Part shown: piece by piece, positions 11,618 to 22,863 of the stretch | Layout of the letters: each line of letters starts with the position of its first letter | Position numbering within the stretch: position 1 is the stretch's first letter | DNA from: Myrica gale | Lineage: Eukaryota > Streptophyta > Magnoliopsida > Fagales > Myricaceae | Length of the DNA stretch: 64,000 nucleotides | Assembly (NCBI GenBank): GCA_963930655.1 | Contig: OZ005610.1 | Coordinates: forward strand, 8,189,001-8,253,000 | Reading direction: 5' to 3' | Position numbers and translations under genes: made by a program | The notes under the pieces: generated by a model | What the model saw: only the letters and a program-made list of their open reading frames with translations | Database searches by the model: none | Told to the model about the DNA's origin: nothing

Positions 11618-12646
11618 GTCCCAACGTATTGGAAGGATGGATAATAATGGATATCACTTGCATGGCACAAATGTAAAGAAAGGCTTCGATCGATCCACCT
11701 GCGCGCTGTGTACCCTGTGAGAGAGAGAGAGAGAGAGAGAGAGAGCCACATGGAAGTAAAGCTGGAAAGAGACTCGCCCCCATCAACATCGTCACCTTCG
11801 TCGTCGACCTCATCATTCCAGTTTTGAATTGAAACTCATTTCGGAAAACACCTTGGCCACGTCTCTTTCCTAACTTTCAACTCAGCAACAATGCAAATAT
11901 GCTCAATCCAAAACACCTCTCTCTCTCTCACGTGACATTGAAGATATCGAATTATACAGTACTCCCTGAAGGGTATTTTATTATACTAATTTCATCGATT
12001 AGAATATCAGCAAAACATACTGACAGAACCACTACTCACTACTGTCCTTGATTGACTCCAAGAAACGTAATTATACATAATTACGAGGATCTTCATTTGA
12101 TAGTAAACTACTGATCCATGATTCAAATAGAGAACTTCTATATTCTGGTCGGCGATGTATTTTGAACTTTGAAGCTCAATTCTGGTTGAAGTTGTAAGTT
12201 GAAAATTTGTAATGGTAATTTTTACAAAATAGTCATGTACGCAATTTTTAGATTATGGGTTTTGGAGTGGAATTCTATGGGCCATCAATCAATCAAATAG
12301 CCTCGATTGAGTCTTTTGATTAAATCACAAGTTAGAGATCCTAATTTCTGAAGATTTGTCCCTCCCAATCATAATCTCACCCGGAATTTTTCAACCAAAG
12401 TTGAAATAGTCTTTTGATCGAGTCCATTGGTTAAAGGCAATCTGCACAGAAAACTGCAGTCCGCATGCATGAAGACCAATGGACTAGAGAGTCTAGAACC
12501 ATCATGAAATTAAGCATAGCAGCACATGTGGGTCTCATGAAATAATTAGCGTTCTAATGTAAGTTTGACACTGACAATTGGTCCAATCGTCAGTTATCCA
12601 GCAAACAATTTAAAGCAATATGCCTTGAATTGGTTGTGTGAGGTTA
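11618..12646. other. Intergenic DNA with a (GA) microsatellite
   Basis: A GA run lies at 11719-11745 and short CT runs near 11920. AT-rich, no coding exon recognised. Confidence 0.5.
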
Positions 12647-12809
12647 AGAGTGTGTGAGGTTAAGGTATTTTGTGAGGATTTTTTGTGTTTTGAGAATTTT
12701 TATGTGATATTAATTTTATTGATATGCGTGTTGTAATTATATTTATATGATGTGAAAAATGATGTTTGGTTGTAGAATCTTGAGGATTATTTGTAAACGA
12801 ACAAACTCT
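12647..12809. repeat. Degenerate MITE related to 13211-13399
   Basis: Shares TTTTTTGTGTTTTGAGAATT and ATGATGTTTGGTTGTAGAAT with the next MITE. The ends (AGAGTGTGTG and ACAAACTCT) form only an imperfect inverted repeat, so boundaries are approximate. Confidence 0.5.
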
Positions 12810-13210
12810 AAATAGTTTTTCCCGTGCGTGTCAACACCTCAGCATGACATGTTATTTGGTAAGTCAAAGCAACTAGCTAGGGACGAATACTTTTATAATA
12901 TTATAGTCTTATATAAAAGTGAAAGAAGAAAAAAAATAAAAAACATAGGAGGGAAAACCCATGTCCATTCAAAAAAGTAGTGTAAAATATGGGTTCCGGC
13001 CAGCACTTGTAAGACCTAGCTAATTATTTTAATTGAGTAGTAAGACATTAGACACTTATTAGACACCTTCAATCTCTAATGAGCTGGTTTATTTGAAACT
13101 GTGTGAAAGCGTAGCTAATCATGGGTAGGAGACAATGGAAGAGAGTTCCGAAAGTCTAACATGAGAATGTGATTCTCTCCTTTTAACCGGCACCAGCGAT
13201 CATATTATTA

Positions 13211-13399
13211 GAGACTGTTTGGTTTGGGTGTATTTTGAGAATTTTTTGTGTTTTGAGAATTTTTAGGTGATGTTAACTTTATTGGTATGCGTGTTTTAGT
13301 TATTTTTATGTAGTGTTAAGAATGATGTTTGGTTGTAGAATATTTTGTATTCTGAGAATTCAAAAAAATCTTGATAATTTTTGTATACCAAACAGCCTC
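13211..13399. repeat. PIF/Harbinger-like (Tourist-type) MITE
   Basis: 189 bp with terminal inverted repeats GAGACTGTTTGGT and ACCAAACAGCCTC, flanked by TTA on both sides (13208-13210 and 13400-13402), the usual Harbinger target duplication. AT-rich, non-coding. Confidence 0.75.
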
Positions 13400-13402
13400 T
13401 TA

Positions 13403-14404
13403 GTCTTGCTTTTTGTACGAAGAAGAAGATGCAATCACACAGAAGAATTCTGAAGCATTACGTGGGAGCAAATACACCTGCACCCCAGTAGCTCCCAATC
13501 ATGAAAAGTGGTGGATTTCCATGCATCGAGCTCTGCAATATTTGGCAACAAGAGAAAATTCTTAATCCTTCAGCCTTGTTTAATTGCTTTCCCCTTTCTT
13601 TCCTGCATCGTGCTTTTTTTTTATTCGTATAACTAATCAACTCAAATATTGCGTTTGACTAATGTACCTGACTTTATTTATTTTTTGTTTCCTCTTTTGA
13701 TATCAAAATGCGCTTGAGTACTTTGCTTCAATGGAGTTTTTGTTTTCCTTCAATACATTATTCTAAAAATGCAGCCAAGAAAGAACATGAGTTTGGAGAT
13801 CTAATGAGTTGTTTTTATGTCTTTTTGTTAAGTATCTTGGACATCGCCTTTATGCAAATAGAAAGCACGAACGGTCCCTACAATTGCACCTAACCCTAAA
13901 AGCTCTTTTCCAAAAAGGAAACTTAAAAGAGTTTGCACAGAGCGAAGGGAACAAAAGAGTAGGAACTTTTTCAAAGCTTAGATTTAGGCATTAAACTTTA
14001 TTTACAAGAATGTTGCCTACAAACAAGCATCTAAGGCCATTAGGAAGGAACAGAGGCATAAAGCCTGAAACAACAATAATAAAGGTCGGAACGACCATAT
14101 TGAGGGCCATCAAGGCTTGATACAGATGGGTCAAACGACTCATAGATTTAAAACGGATCTAAAGACCTAAAGCAAACTCCGTCTCGATCCTTTTGGTTGG
14201 CTAGCCAACCTTGATTCACCTTATGACAACTGGAAAATCTATGAGAAAAATAACTGGCAGTGTACATGCTCCTGCTAAATGAAAGGAAAAATGGTCAGTG
14301 CAAATGGTCTTCACATCAAGTAAGAGGAGCTGGTGCCAAGAAAAAAAAAGTAAGAGGAGTTGGTCATGACCATCTTCAATTTTTTCCTCTTTTTGCTAAG
14401 AACC
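13403..14404. other. Intergenic DNA, no gene seen
   Basis: Only short, unrelated open frames are present. No repeat or RNA gene recognised. Confidence 0.5.
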
Positions 14405-14714
14405 GGGTAATGTTCGTTTCCTATATTTTTTTCAGAATTCAAATACATTCACAAAAATACCACTGAACATATTTAGAATTCAAACACAAACACTAATACA
14501 TTTTACACAATCTCCAATAATTTTTTACTTTTTTATTCAACATAAATTTTTTCTCTCTATATTTTTTTTCACATAACTCCAATATTTTTTTATTAAATAA
14601 TTACATCAAATTATTTTTCTATCAACTTTACACAAACACCAATAAAACACTATTCAACATAAAATATTCACAACTTCTTTAAAATACTACATTTTTATTT
14701 GAACCGAACGTATC
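14405..14714 (-). repeat. MITE family A, copy 1
   Basis: About 310 bp, the reverse complement of the repeat at 15440-15746: shared blocks include ATTCAACATAAA, TCACATAACTCCAATA and TTTACACAAACACCAATA. Ends GTAATGTTCGTTT and GAACCGAACGT are decayed relative to copy 2. A third copy lies at 21337-21620. Confidence 0.7.
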
Positions 14715-14830
14715 TCTCATCTCTGGTCTTCAGTTATTTGTTCCATGATGTGGCACTTTCAACGACAAAAGCAAGAAAAAATAAGGCCCTCCTGTCACCC
14801 ATGCGTTCTACGCACAACTTGATATATATT

Positions 14831-15038
14831 GGGGCGTTTGTCTCCAAAAATTTTCACCTTTCAAAATTTTCAAACAATCATAAAATAATCTCTCACCCCT
14901 CATTAAATTATAAAATAATATTATACTATTCAATTAAATCTTCTCTCTCCTCACTTTTCTATAAAATACTATACTTTTTCACAAACCCCAATATCCAAAA
15001 TTTCTAAAACTCCAATATTTCCACAAACAAACACCCCC
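14831..15038. repeat. MITE family B, copy 1
   Basis: About 208 bp with inverted ends GGGGCGTTTGT and ACAAACACCCCC. The interior matches the copy at 15857-16063 in the same orientation, for example CATTAAATTATAAAATAATA. Confidence 0.72.
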
Positions 15039-15126
15039 ATATGAGGCATCTGTACCCTAGTCTTAGCTTGTAAATTTGTTTTTAAAGATTGAATAGTACA
15101 TATGGAATACTTAAAAATTAGATTAT

Positions 15127-15267
15127 ATATTTAAGTACTGAACCACCCAGCTTTCAGTTGAGCAAATAGTTTTTCAGAAAAAAATAGAAACAATTGCGAT
15201 ATTTAAGTACTGAACCACCCAGCTTTCAGTTGAGCAAATAGTTTTTCAGGAAAATAGAAACAATTGC
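15127..15267. repeat. Tandem duplication, period 72 bp
   Basis: Two near-identical units beginning ATATTTAAGTACTGAACCAC at 15127 and 15199, differing mainly by a 3-bp deletion. No coding content. Confidence 0.85.
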
Positions 15268-15439
15268 GAGGGTCAGTTAATTGGCTCCACAAGCATTTAA
15301 GGAAGCTCTTAAACAGTCCTTCGAAATTACTCAGAAACTCGTCTTGGGCCAGTTTAACTTGGCCTTTTCGTATCTGCACGTTGTAAGTACTCTTGAAAGG
15401 CCGCCCTACGCGGAGTAGGGCTGGCCGCTGGAACGTCTA

Positions 15440-15746
15440 GGGTGATGTTCGTTTTGAGAAAAAATGTAGGATTTTGGAGAAGTTGTGAATTTTTATGTTG
15501 AATAGTATTTTATTGGTGTTTGTGTAAAGTGGAGAGAGAAATGATTTGATGTAATTGTTTAATAAAAAATATTGGAGTTATGTGAAAAAGTATAGAGAGA
15601 GAAAATTTATGTTGAATAAAAAATTAAAAAGTTGTTGGAGATTGTGTAAAATGTATTGGTTTTTGTGTTTGAATTCTGAATATGTTCGGTGGTAGAATTG
15701 TGAATATACTTAGAATCCTGAAAAAATGGTGAAAACGAACATACCC
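15440..15746 (+). repeat. MITE family A, copy 2
   Basis: About 307 bp with the best preserved family A ends: GGGTGATGTTCGTTTT and AAAACGAACATACCC. Flanking CTA/TA suggests a 2-3 bp target duplication. Inverted relative to copy 1, whose nearer end lies about 725 bp away. Confidence 0.75.
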
Positions 15747-15856
15747 TAGGCTAGACGTTCCACGGTCTAGTGAAGGTTGAATTGCTTATGCAGCATAATG
15801 GCGGATTATGGAGCATAATGGCATGCACTAACATGGCAGATTGTCATAGAAGTTTA

Positions 15857-16063
15857 GGGGGCGTTTGTTTTCCAAAATTTTCACCTCTCAATATTTCTAA
15901 ACAATCATAAAATATTTTTTCTGCTCATTAAATTATAAAATAATATTATATTATTCAATTAAATCTTATCTCTCCTCACTTTTTCATAAAATATTATACT
16001 TTTTCACAAACTCCAATACTCAAAATTTTCAAAATCTCAATATTTCAACGAAAAAACGACACA
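15857..16063. repeat. MITE family B, copy 2 (TTA target duplication)
   Basis: 207 bp starting GGGGGCGTTTGTTTTC and ending GAAAAAACGACACA, flanked by TTA at 15854-15856 and 16064-16066. Same orientation and similar length as the copy at 14831. Confidence 0.75.
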
Positions 16064-16066
16064 TTA

Positions 16067-17778
16067 GTCTCGGTGCAGAAGCAAAAGAAGCCCAAGTTAC
16101 GGTTGCTTGGAGTAGCTAATTTTTCTCGCATATTCAATGCTAGAACCGATAATACTTTATTCTCTTAATGTCTCCTGTCCCAATGATTCAATCATAGCTT
16201 AGACAGCAACTCAGCAGGATGTACAACTGGTCTCTGAGCCCTCACAGACGAATGGAATGCAAACAGCGCGCTTGGACAGGAACAAAGTCAACATCAGTCT
16301 ATAAATTCTACGTGGGATCCTGCTGATTTCTTCTGTGTTGTCGAACTCTGAATTGAATAGGGACCTATCAATTGGGTGTGGTTGAGGTGGTAGATTTGAA
16401 GCATTAAATAGAATGAGAGTACATGGATTGGACTAATAAATACAAATACACGCAAAAAACGTATAAAATAATGAATATGCGTGGGAGTTTGTTCTTGTAG
16501 ATATTGATAGGAGGGAGAGCTGGTGAGTGTTTTTAAGGAGCGTGGGTCGTGGCCTTGTGGGCGTGATGAGTGCGACGTATCGGTCGACAAAAGGGAAGAT
16601 TTCGTATCTCTTTCTCTGGTAGTCTGGTGTCCCCATAGCATTTGTGACTGTGCATTGCCTTTGTTTTGTGTTTTCGTTTTGCTTTCGTACACTTTTGTCT
16701 TGCAGTCAATGGAAAAAGGTTATCTAGATGGGCCGTGGAAGAGATAAGTGGCACTAATTAATATTATAATTGGAGAGAATTGACCTATGTTTTTACCTTT
16801 TAATTTGCACTTTTTAAGGCCGTGTGTACTTTGAACTCTGTGACTTCCTCAGTTCTTCTACAGGAGCTAGCGGCGGGCCGGGTACCTAGGATTCCTCATT
16901 AGTGGGTTCGTAGGACCCTCGACTGAGAAGGTTGGCTACTCCCACCATAAGCAGGTCCATTAAGCTCGGTTGAACGCTTAATTTCACCATTTAGCACTAA
17001 AAAGATATTGACATTGTCGTCCGGATGCTATCTAATTCTCGTCCATTCAATTTTTGGGTCCGCCATAGCTGATCAGTCATATTGAACTGACGAGACACCT
17101 GTGAAGTACATAAGAAACGTCAATCGGCATGTTTAGATAACAGAGAATTTAGTAGTGGCCGATTGACTTGTTGTACTGGTGTTACCTGGAAAGAAGAAGA
17201 TCAAGATGAGAAGAAAATAAGACATAGAATTTGATTAAACATAATGATTACATCTAAGAATATGCATAAGTATCGATCAGTAAACCACGTTTACTAAAAC
17301 AAAAGGGTACTGATGCTTATCGAAGAGAGAGAAAAGGGTGATGCTTATCGTTTGAATTAATCACTCGGAAAGTAGTCTCTGATTCGTATATTACAAGAAA
17401 ATATGATACCGCACGACCTATATATATAATTATATATATTGCAGCGAGGCTATCTTATTTTTCACTTATTCGTTTTTGTTCTAACCGAATTTTTGTGTCT
17501 AAAATTACAAAATATGGAAAAAAGAAGAAGAAGAAAGTATCAAATTCTCCAGTGAAAAAAAGGCCATATTCGTTCTTGTTCTTTAATCTATCACGTGCAC
17601 GCGCTTGAAAATACATCGCAGCTCTATATATTAACCTTTAATTTTCAGGTATTATTTGGTTTTCTTTTATATATACATATATTTGCTGGAGGGACATTCA
17701 TCATTATTATTGATGGCGGTACTATTGATAAAAACTTAAAAAGTAGCTTAGTTTGTTTGTCATTTGGACCTCAAAATT
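16067..17778. other. Intergenic DNA, no gene seen
   Basis: Contains several short overlapping open frames around 16300-16750 with no recognisable domain, and an AT-rich stretch near 17400-17450. Nothing supports a gene. Confidence 0.45.
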
Positions 17779-17794
17779 ACTAAAAAATTTAGTT

Positions 17795-17890
17795 GTCAGC
17801 GAGCTTTGGCTCAGTTGGCATCTCCTCCGTTGTGGAGGGTCTTAATTCGGAAACCAAATCTCTCCCCCCAATTCGTCGAGAGAAAAAAAA
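17795..17890 (+). mobile_element. Short tRNA-derived SINE
   Basis: 96 bp flanked by a perfect 16-bp duplication ACTAAAAAATTTAGTT (17779-17794 and 17891-17906). It has a tRNA-like A box (TTTGGCTCAGTTGGC, 17804-17818), a degraded B box (TTCGGAAACC), and ends in poly(A). Promoter boxes, A tail and long duplication together define a SINE inserted by LINE machinery. It is not a tRNA gene: the 3' half does not fold as an acceptor stem. Confidence 0.85.
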
Positions 17891-18129
17891 ACTAAAAAAT
17901 TTAGTTCATGATCATTAAAAAAACAATTAAATTACATATGTATTTTCTTTGAATTTCATTTTTAAGTATTTTGTGTTTTCTCTAATGAATAATTGTACAT
18001 CTATATTACAATTGAGACAAATTCTATTATCTTATTCACTTTACCTTAATAGAATTTGTCAAGTTAACCAACCTACTCAGAAAATGAAGAAATGCTTATA
18101 TGTGTGTCTTGTTATCGTTCTATTTCATT

Positions 18130-18898
18130 GAAAACCACAAAAAAACCTTCTCTCTTCCTTCTCCTTCTCTCTGTTCTTCCCCTTTTGCACGCTCCCATCT
18201 TGCTGTGGTCTGGGTGAATGGGAGGAGCTCCTGCTCCTCTCGTCCCCCTCTTTTCCCTTGTTCTGTTAGTTTCTTTCCTTTTTTTTTTCTTTTTCGTTCT
18301 CTCTATGTGGTGTTTGCTTGCGGTCTTTGGTGGGGACCTCTGCTTTTCTTGTTATCTTTTGGTGCCTGGCGCCGCTTTTGTGCTGGAGGGCGACCTCAGT
18401 GACCCTGTTATGCCTCTTTTCCTCTTCAGCAGCCTTCCTTCCCAAGCTTGAGGCCTTACGCGTTCATTTGGGAGCGCATGCATCTCACGCACGTGGAAGC
18501 TCGCTGGTTTCCAGGCCTTTCTCCACCCTTTTTGGCTGGGAGTTCGTGGATGCTCCTTCTTTGCAGGCTCTGTCATCCGAGGATCTCAAGGGAAGTGGGA
18601 TCAAGATGTTGTGCAAGCCTCTCCTCCAGTGACCGTCGTCACTGCGTTTGGCGGTGCTTGGTTTGGTTTTGGGCCTTTGGGTCCGGTTTGGTTTGTGGGT
18701 CTCATGCCTACTTCGCTCTCTGTAAAGGGCTTTATGCCCGTAAGTCCAGTAGCCTGACCCTTAGATTGTTGGGTTTCTCGAGTCCTGCTTTTGTTTTCTT
18801 CTCCGGCGGTCTGTCCGGTTGTGCTGTGTTGTGTTGTGTTTCTTTTCCGGCGTTCAGTCCGGTTTTGTATATGAATATTGTTGTTTGCCTAGAAAAAA
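18130..18898 (+). other. GC-rich island ending in poly(A), probable retroelement fragment
   Basis: About 770 bp of GC- and CT-rich sequence in AT-rich surroundings, ending TTGCCTAGAAAAAAAAA. The 3' part has two similar blocks, TCTCCGGCGGTCTGTCCGGT and TTTTCCGGCGTTCAGTCCGG, then TATATGAATATTG and the A tail. That looks like the untranslated tail of a non-LTR retrotransposon or a processed transcript. The overlapping short frames have no recognisable domain, and I did not find target duplications. Confidence 0.4.
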
Positions 18899-19499
18899 AA
18901 AGTACACAGAAACAATCAATATAGTCTCTCTAGGATCCATGGTTTTCTGCTATATATGGTGCATACAAGACCAAGCGAACCGCCAGGTGGTAGAGTGAGA
19001 GAGGATAAATATAACAAGCAATTGATTTTTAAAGATGCGAGGATAATTCTATACCAACTCTGTTATGAATTCAACCCTAAAACTAAATGCGATCACATGC
19101 ACGGAATAGCACCCCTCTGGTAAAAGGTGGGGGGAGAGGGATGTTTTCCAGATAAATCTTATCCTATTGGCTGGACGATAAACGTTGCGATGTTTATCTC
19201 GTAATTTTAATGGCTGTTTAACTGGATTCACCGTGTGGTGGTGAATCCAACTGCAGCGTGTTCTAGGGTTTGAAAGGCCAGCTCTAGCTATTAGTTAAGA
19301 CCCGCTAAAAACAAGCGGTTCCTACAAAATTATTTGCGCTTTTAGATCCTCTGGATGATCCCATACTAAGCGCTCAACGGTCCAGATGAGAGATAGCTGA
19401 AGTCATCGTCACATAACGTAAGGCCGAAAAGAGAAAATATCGAACTAAGATTCTACTTAATCTGAAACTGATCCTCGATAAGCCTTGTCATTTTTTGGT

Positions 19500-20060
19500 C
19501 AGTTATCAAAAGACCCAGTTCCCTCACATAACCTTTTCTTCCCCTCCACACGGAGAGAGAGTTTGGTGTGGCTTTCGGCATCAGAAACGAGGGACGAAAA
19601 GGGGTTAACAGAGGGGTGAGAAAGGCAAGAAAAGACTGATGGAGGGGAAAGGAGGTATAGGGGTTTCATCAGCAACGAGGGGAAGGGGAAGAATAACTAT
19701 GATGATCCCTTGATCCTTCTACAAATATGCCCACCTATGTGAACGAACCATCCAATCTGTGATTATTTATCCGTCTTTTAAGTCTGAAACAGCCTCTCCT
19801 TCACTTTCTTTCTCAATTATTAATTACACCCACCCCCCCTCCCCCATCCCTCTCTCTCTCTCTCTCTCTCATTTACTGTGCTTGCTCCATCGTATCTTAA
19901 ATAGAACCCATCTGCCCCCCCCCCTCTCTCTCTCTCCCACGTTAGTTATTACTCTCTCTATACAATTGTGTGTGTCTGCTTATAAGTTTGTGTTGTGGAT
20001 GTGTGGATCTTCCATGGCCAATACAAGGAAGTGCTCTCATGTGGGTTTAGCAAAGCGTTT
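19500..20060 (+). promoter_or_regulatory. Likely pri-miR394 promoter and 5' region
   Basis: CT-rich DNA directly upstream of the MIR394 hairpin, with CT runs near 19850-19870 and 19923-19936 and TATA-like CTTAAATAGA and CTCTATACAA near 19896 and 19955. CT-rich leaders are common at plant Pol II start sites, but no start site can be fixed from sequence. Confidence 0.35.
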
Positions 20061-20111
20061 CTAACAGAGCTTATTGGCATTCTGTCCACCTCCCTTCAAC
20101 AGAGTACCATG

Positions 20112-20157
<46 letters not shown>

Positions 20158-20204
20158 ACTTCTGGCTCATGGAGGTGGACATACTGCCAACTGAGCTCTG
20201 TTGG
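20061..20204 (+). ncRNA. MIR394: MIR394 microRNA precursor
   Basis: The 5' arm contains TTGGCATTCTGTCCACCTCC (20074-20093), the mature plant miR394. The 3' arm contains its partner AGGTGGACATACTGCCAACT (20173-20192), and the two form a duplex with 2-nt 3' overhangs and two internal mismatches. The stem continues outward: CTAACAGAGCT (20061-20071) pairs with AGCTCTGTTGG (20194-20204). The loop (20094-20170, 77 nt) is mostly a (CT)21 microsatellite at 20115-20156. In known plants miR394 directs cleavage of mRNA for the F-box protein LCR and acts in leaf shape and stem-cell maintenance. The locus lies on the same strand as AMY2 and prolyl oligopeptidase and between them, as I recall for Arabidopsis MIR394B. 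Short open frames across it are not genes. Confidence 0.95.
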
Positions 20205-21336
20205 CTTCTCTTTGTAAGACCCTCGTGATATATAGCCCTCAGCGGTTCTCTCTTTTCGTATGACGAAGATCAAGGTATAGAGCATGCGTATTCCATTACA
20301 AATGATGATTATGACCTGTTGGCTTCATGCATCTGCTTTTTTTTTGTCTTGTTATTACTCCTATGATAGATGGTTATGCAATGGTGGTTTCTGGACCCAA
20401 TGCTTGTCTACTAGATCGCCTTACCTTTACTCTTTTTTTGTCTCAAAATAAGAAAGGAAACAGAAGTTATATCTGTGATCTATTATGTTGCAGGTTCCAA
20501 TTACTTCCTTCTGAAGTCTTATGTACGTATGTACCTCACAAGTATCACGAGAAATCTCTTGTAGATCGTCTGTAGATGAAATTTGGGAACCATCTACATT
20601 TCGGATTTGTTTCTATCCTCAACATTTCAAGAGTGCTTTATTTCTCTTTCTAGTTTCTCGTTTGCAGTCAGACCTAGGTTTTTTTGGCTCTCTTTTTTTC
20701 CTTTCCAACTGATTCCGGGAAAGTCCAAGACCAAAAAGTTTGAGGGATGAAGCTCTACTACTACTAGTACCAGTCAACACGGGAAAAGTTAAAAAAAGAA
20801 CGGATCATGATAAGAGCGTTGGCATGGTGAAAATGGGAAGGACAGGCATTATTCTGTCAGAGGTTATGAGACCGAAATGATGGCTCCTTATAAGAGGGGC
20901 TTTGAATTGGAACTTGTTATTGCAATGATCTTTCTTACTGTCTTAGGAATAATCAATGGTGATTATTTCTCTTAGATCAACAGAGTCGAAGTAGGAGATC
21001 AGATTGAGATTTCAATCTTCATTGCTTCATTCATGCCTCCCAAGGGTTCAAATATTGCAGCTATAACTCATTTGCCAATATAATTATTTAGGTCTGCTTA
21101 TTACTGATACTGAACACCTCACCCTACTACACCTTCCAAAACATATACGTAGGCTCATGATTGAAGACTGACAGTGCTCCTAAATAATGTAAAAAAAGCA
21201 TCGCCCGCACGCATCTTTTGCAGCGCGTATAAAGAAAACCTCCAATGACGAAGAGGAAACCTATTAACCTAATCACCCATAAAGCATTGGTAGACGCAGA
21301 AGTACTCCTTCCAATCTTCTAGAGGCAGTGATGAGA
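20205..21336. other. Downstream of MIR394, no gene seen
   Basis: Probably holds the rest of the primary miR394 transcript, of unknown end. No other hairpin or coding exon recognised. Confidence 0.45.
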
Positions 21337-21620
21337 CTAATTCGTTTCCTAGGATTCAAATACATACAAAAATACGACCAAATATATTCAGAATTTAAAC
21401 AAAAAATATTAATACGTTTTATATCATTTTCAACAACTTTTTATATTTTTATTAACATAAATTTGTTCTTCGTACTTTTTCACACCACTCTAATATTTTT
21501 TATTAAATAATTATATCGAATCATTTTTTTTACTTTACATAAATATCAATAAAATACTATTTAATATAAATATTTTTAACTTATTTAAAATCCTTCGATT
21601 TTTACTCAAACCGAACGTGT
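21337..21620 (-). repeat. MITE family A, copy 3 (diverged)
   Basis: Same orientation as copy 1 at 14405. Shared blocks include TTAACATAAATTTGTTC-like, TTTTTCACACCACTCTAATA and TTTATTAAATAATTA; ends TAATTCGTTTCC and CAAACCGAACGTG are decayed. More AT-rich than the others. Confidence 0.62.
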
Positions 21621-22855
21621 AACTTCAGAGATCCTGCATATGTTTACCGGCGGGCCAGTACGTACTCGCAAATGCGCTTTGGAGCTAGTAGATTTCTGCG
21701 CTCTTTTTTAGGGGTCAAACTTGAAAGTTAAATCGATTGCACGGCCCCTCCACCTTCGAGCATTTCTTAAGCGGCTCGAGCATTCGGCCCCAGTATTTAC
21801 AGCACATGAACTTCTGTTTATAATTCGAGCTTGATTACTCAATGAATATGGTATTCATAGTTTTAATACATACAACGATTCATCACATTCATGGGAATCA
21901 TATGCTTGGTCTGAAAAGTGAAACGTACCTATTAATTAGGTTTTTTTTGTATCGTATTGTACTCTTTTTCTGTTTTTAGGGTGCTTAACATTTCGTGTGA
22001 TTTACCTTTTTTCGTTCTTTTTTTGTCTGTTCATCAGCTCTAGCTAATTTTACTCCATCTAAACCTAGGTAATCAATGCACTAACTAGAGCAACATCACA
22101 ATTAGGTGCAGTACTATTAATGAATGCTGTTAAAATAAACAGTAGAAATGGGGAAAAAGCCTTACATATACTTGAGTACTCATACGTACGTAACACCTTC
22201 TCTAACGTACCCATTACAATAAGTTATGGATTAGCATTATGGGTATCATGAATTCTGGAATTTTGATTTGAATGCAAAAAATTTACTAATTTTCGTCTGA
22301 TAAATGAACTCGTTTTTCCTTGCCCAAACAGAGAAATCTCTTTGCATGGTAGGATTAAGAGAAAGAACTGAGAACTATATTGCTGCTAGCATCGATCATT
22401 GACAACTCCTTACTGAAATTAGACTCTTAGAACCGCGCGCGCTCAAAGGAATTCAAAGTAACAATAAAGAATCCCATATGTTCTTGAATTGGTGGGTATA
22501 TATGATTGTACCCATGAAGTTCTTACTACAATCCTCTGAGACAAATGATGTCTGATACTTCAATTGTGCATATTTTTTATTCCAAAAGGGGCAACGTGAT
22601 CAGCATATAAAGTAACTACAAAGAGCTTTGCATTACTGCATACCCAAAAGAGACTCTAAACTGATGAGGAGTCAATCTATATCTGCTGTATCTTCATTTT
22701 TGCATGTTTTGTATAAATTATGAGAGGGCACTGGTTATCACCTTTTTGAGGAGCTTTAGTTCATATTATTGAGATCGAAGGATGTCAATTGGCAATAGAC
22801 GAACAATTTCAATCTGCAATAAAAATCTCTGCCAAAATAGTTAATTTAGTTTCGA
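21621..22855. other. Intergenic DNA, no gene seen
   Basis: AT-rich sequence without a recognisable gene, RNA or repeat, ending at the target duplication of the next hAT element. Confidence 0.45.
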
Positions 22856-22863
22856 AGTGCACC

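Noticed and set aside
11518-11751. 77-residue minus-strand frame reaching into the copia LTR
   Set aside because: It translates the GA microsatellite and LTR sequence, repeating the LTR frame at 7137; not a gene.
16294-16754. Overlapping open frames on both strands
   Set aside because: Several short frames overlap with no splice partners or domains; this looks like chance in a locally GC-richer patch.
17795-17890. tRNA gene
   Set aside because: A- and B-box-like sequences exist, but no acceptor stem forms and the copy has a poly(A) tail and target duplication, so it is a SINE.
18218-18924. Three to four overlapping frames of 77-158 residues
   Set aside because: Hydrophobic and Cys/Ser/Phe-rich from CT-rich DNA, without a domain; the poly(A) end suggests a retroelement tail.
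20061-20285. 74-residue minus-strand frame with an Arg-Glu repeat, and overlapping + frames with Leu-Ser repeats
   Set aside because: The repeats are the translation of the CT/GA microsatellite in the MIR394 loop.
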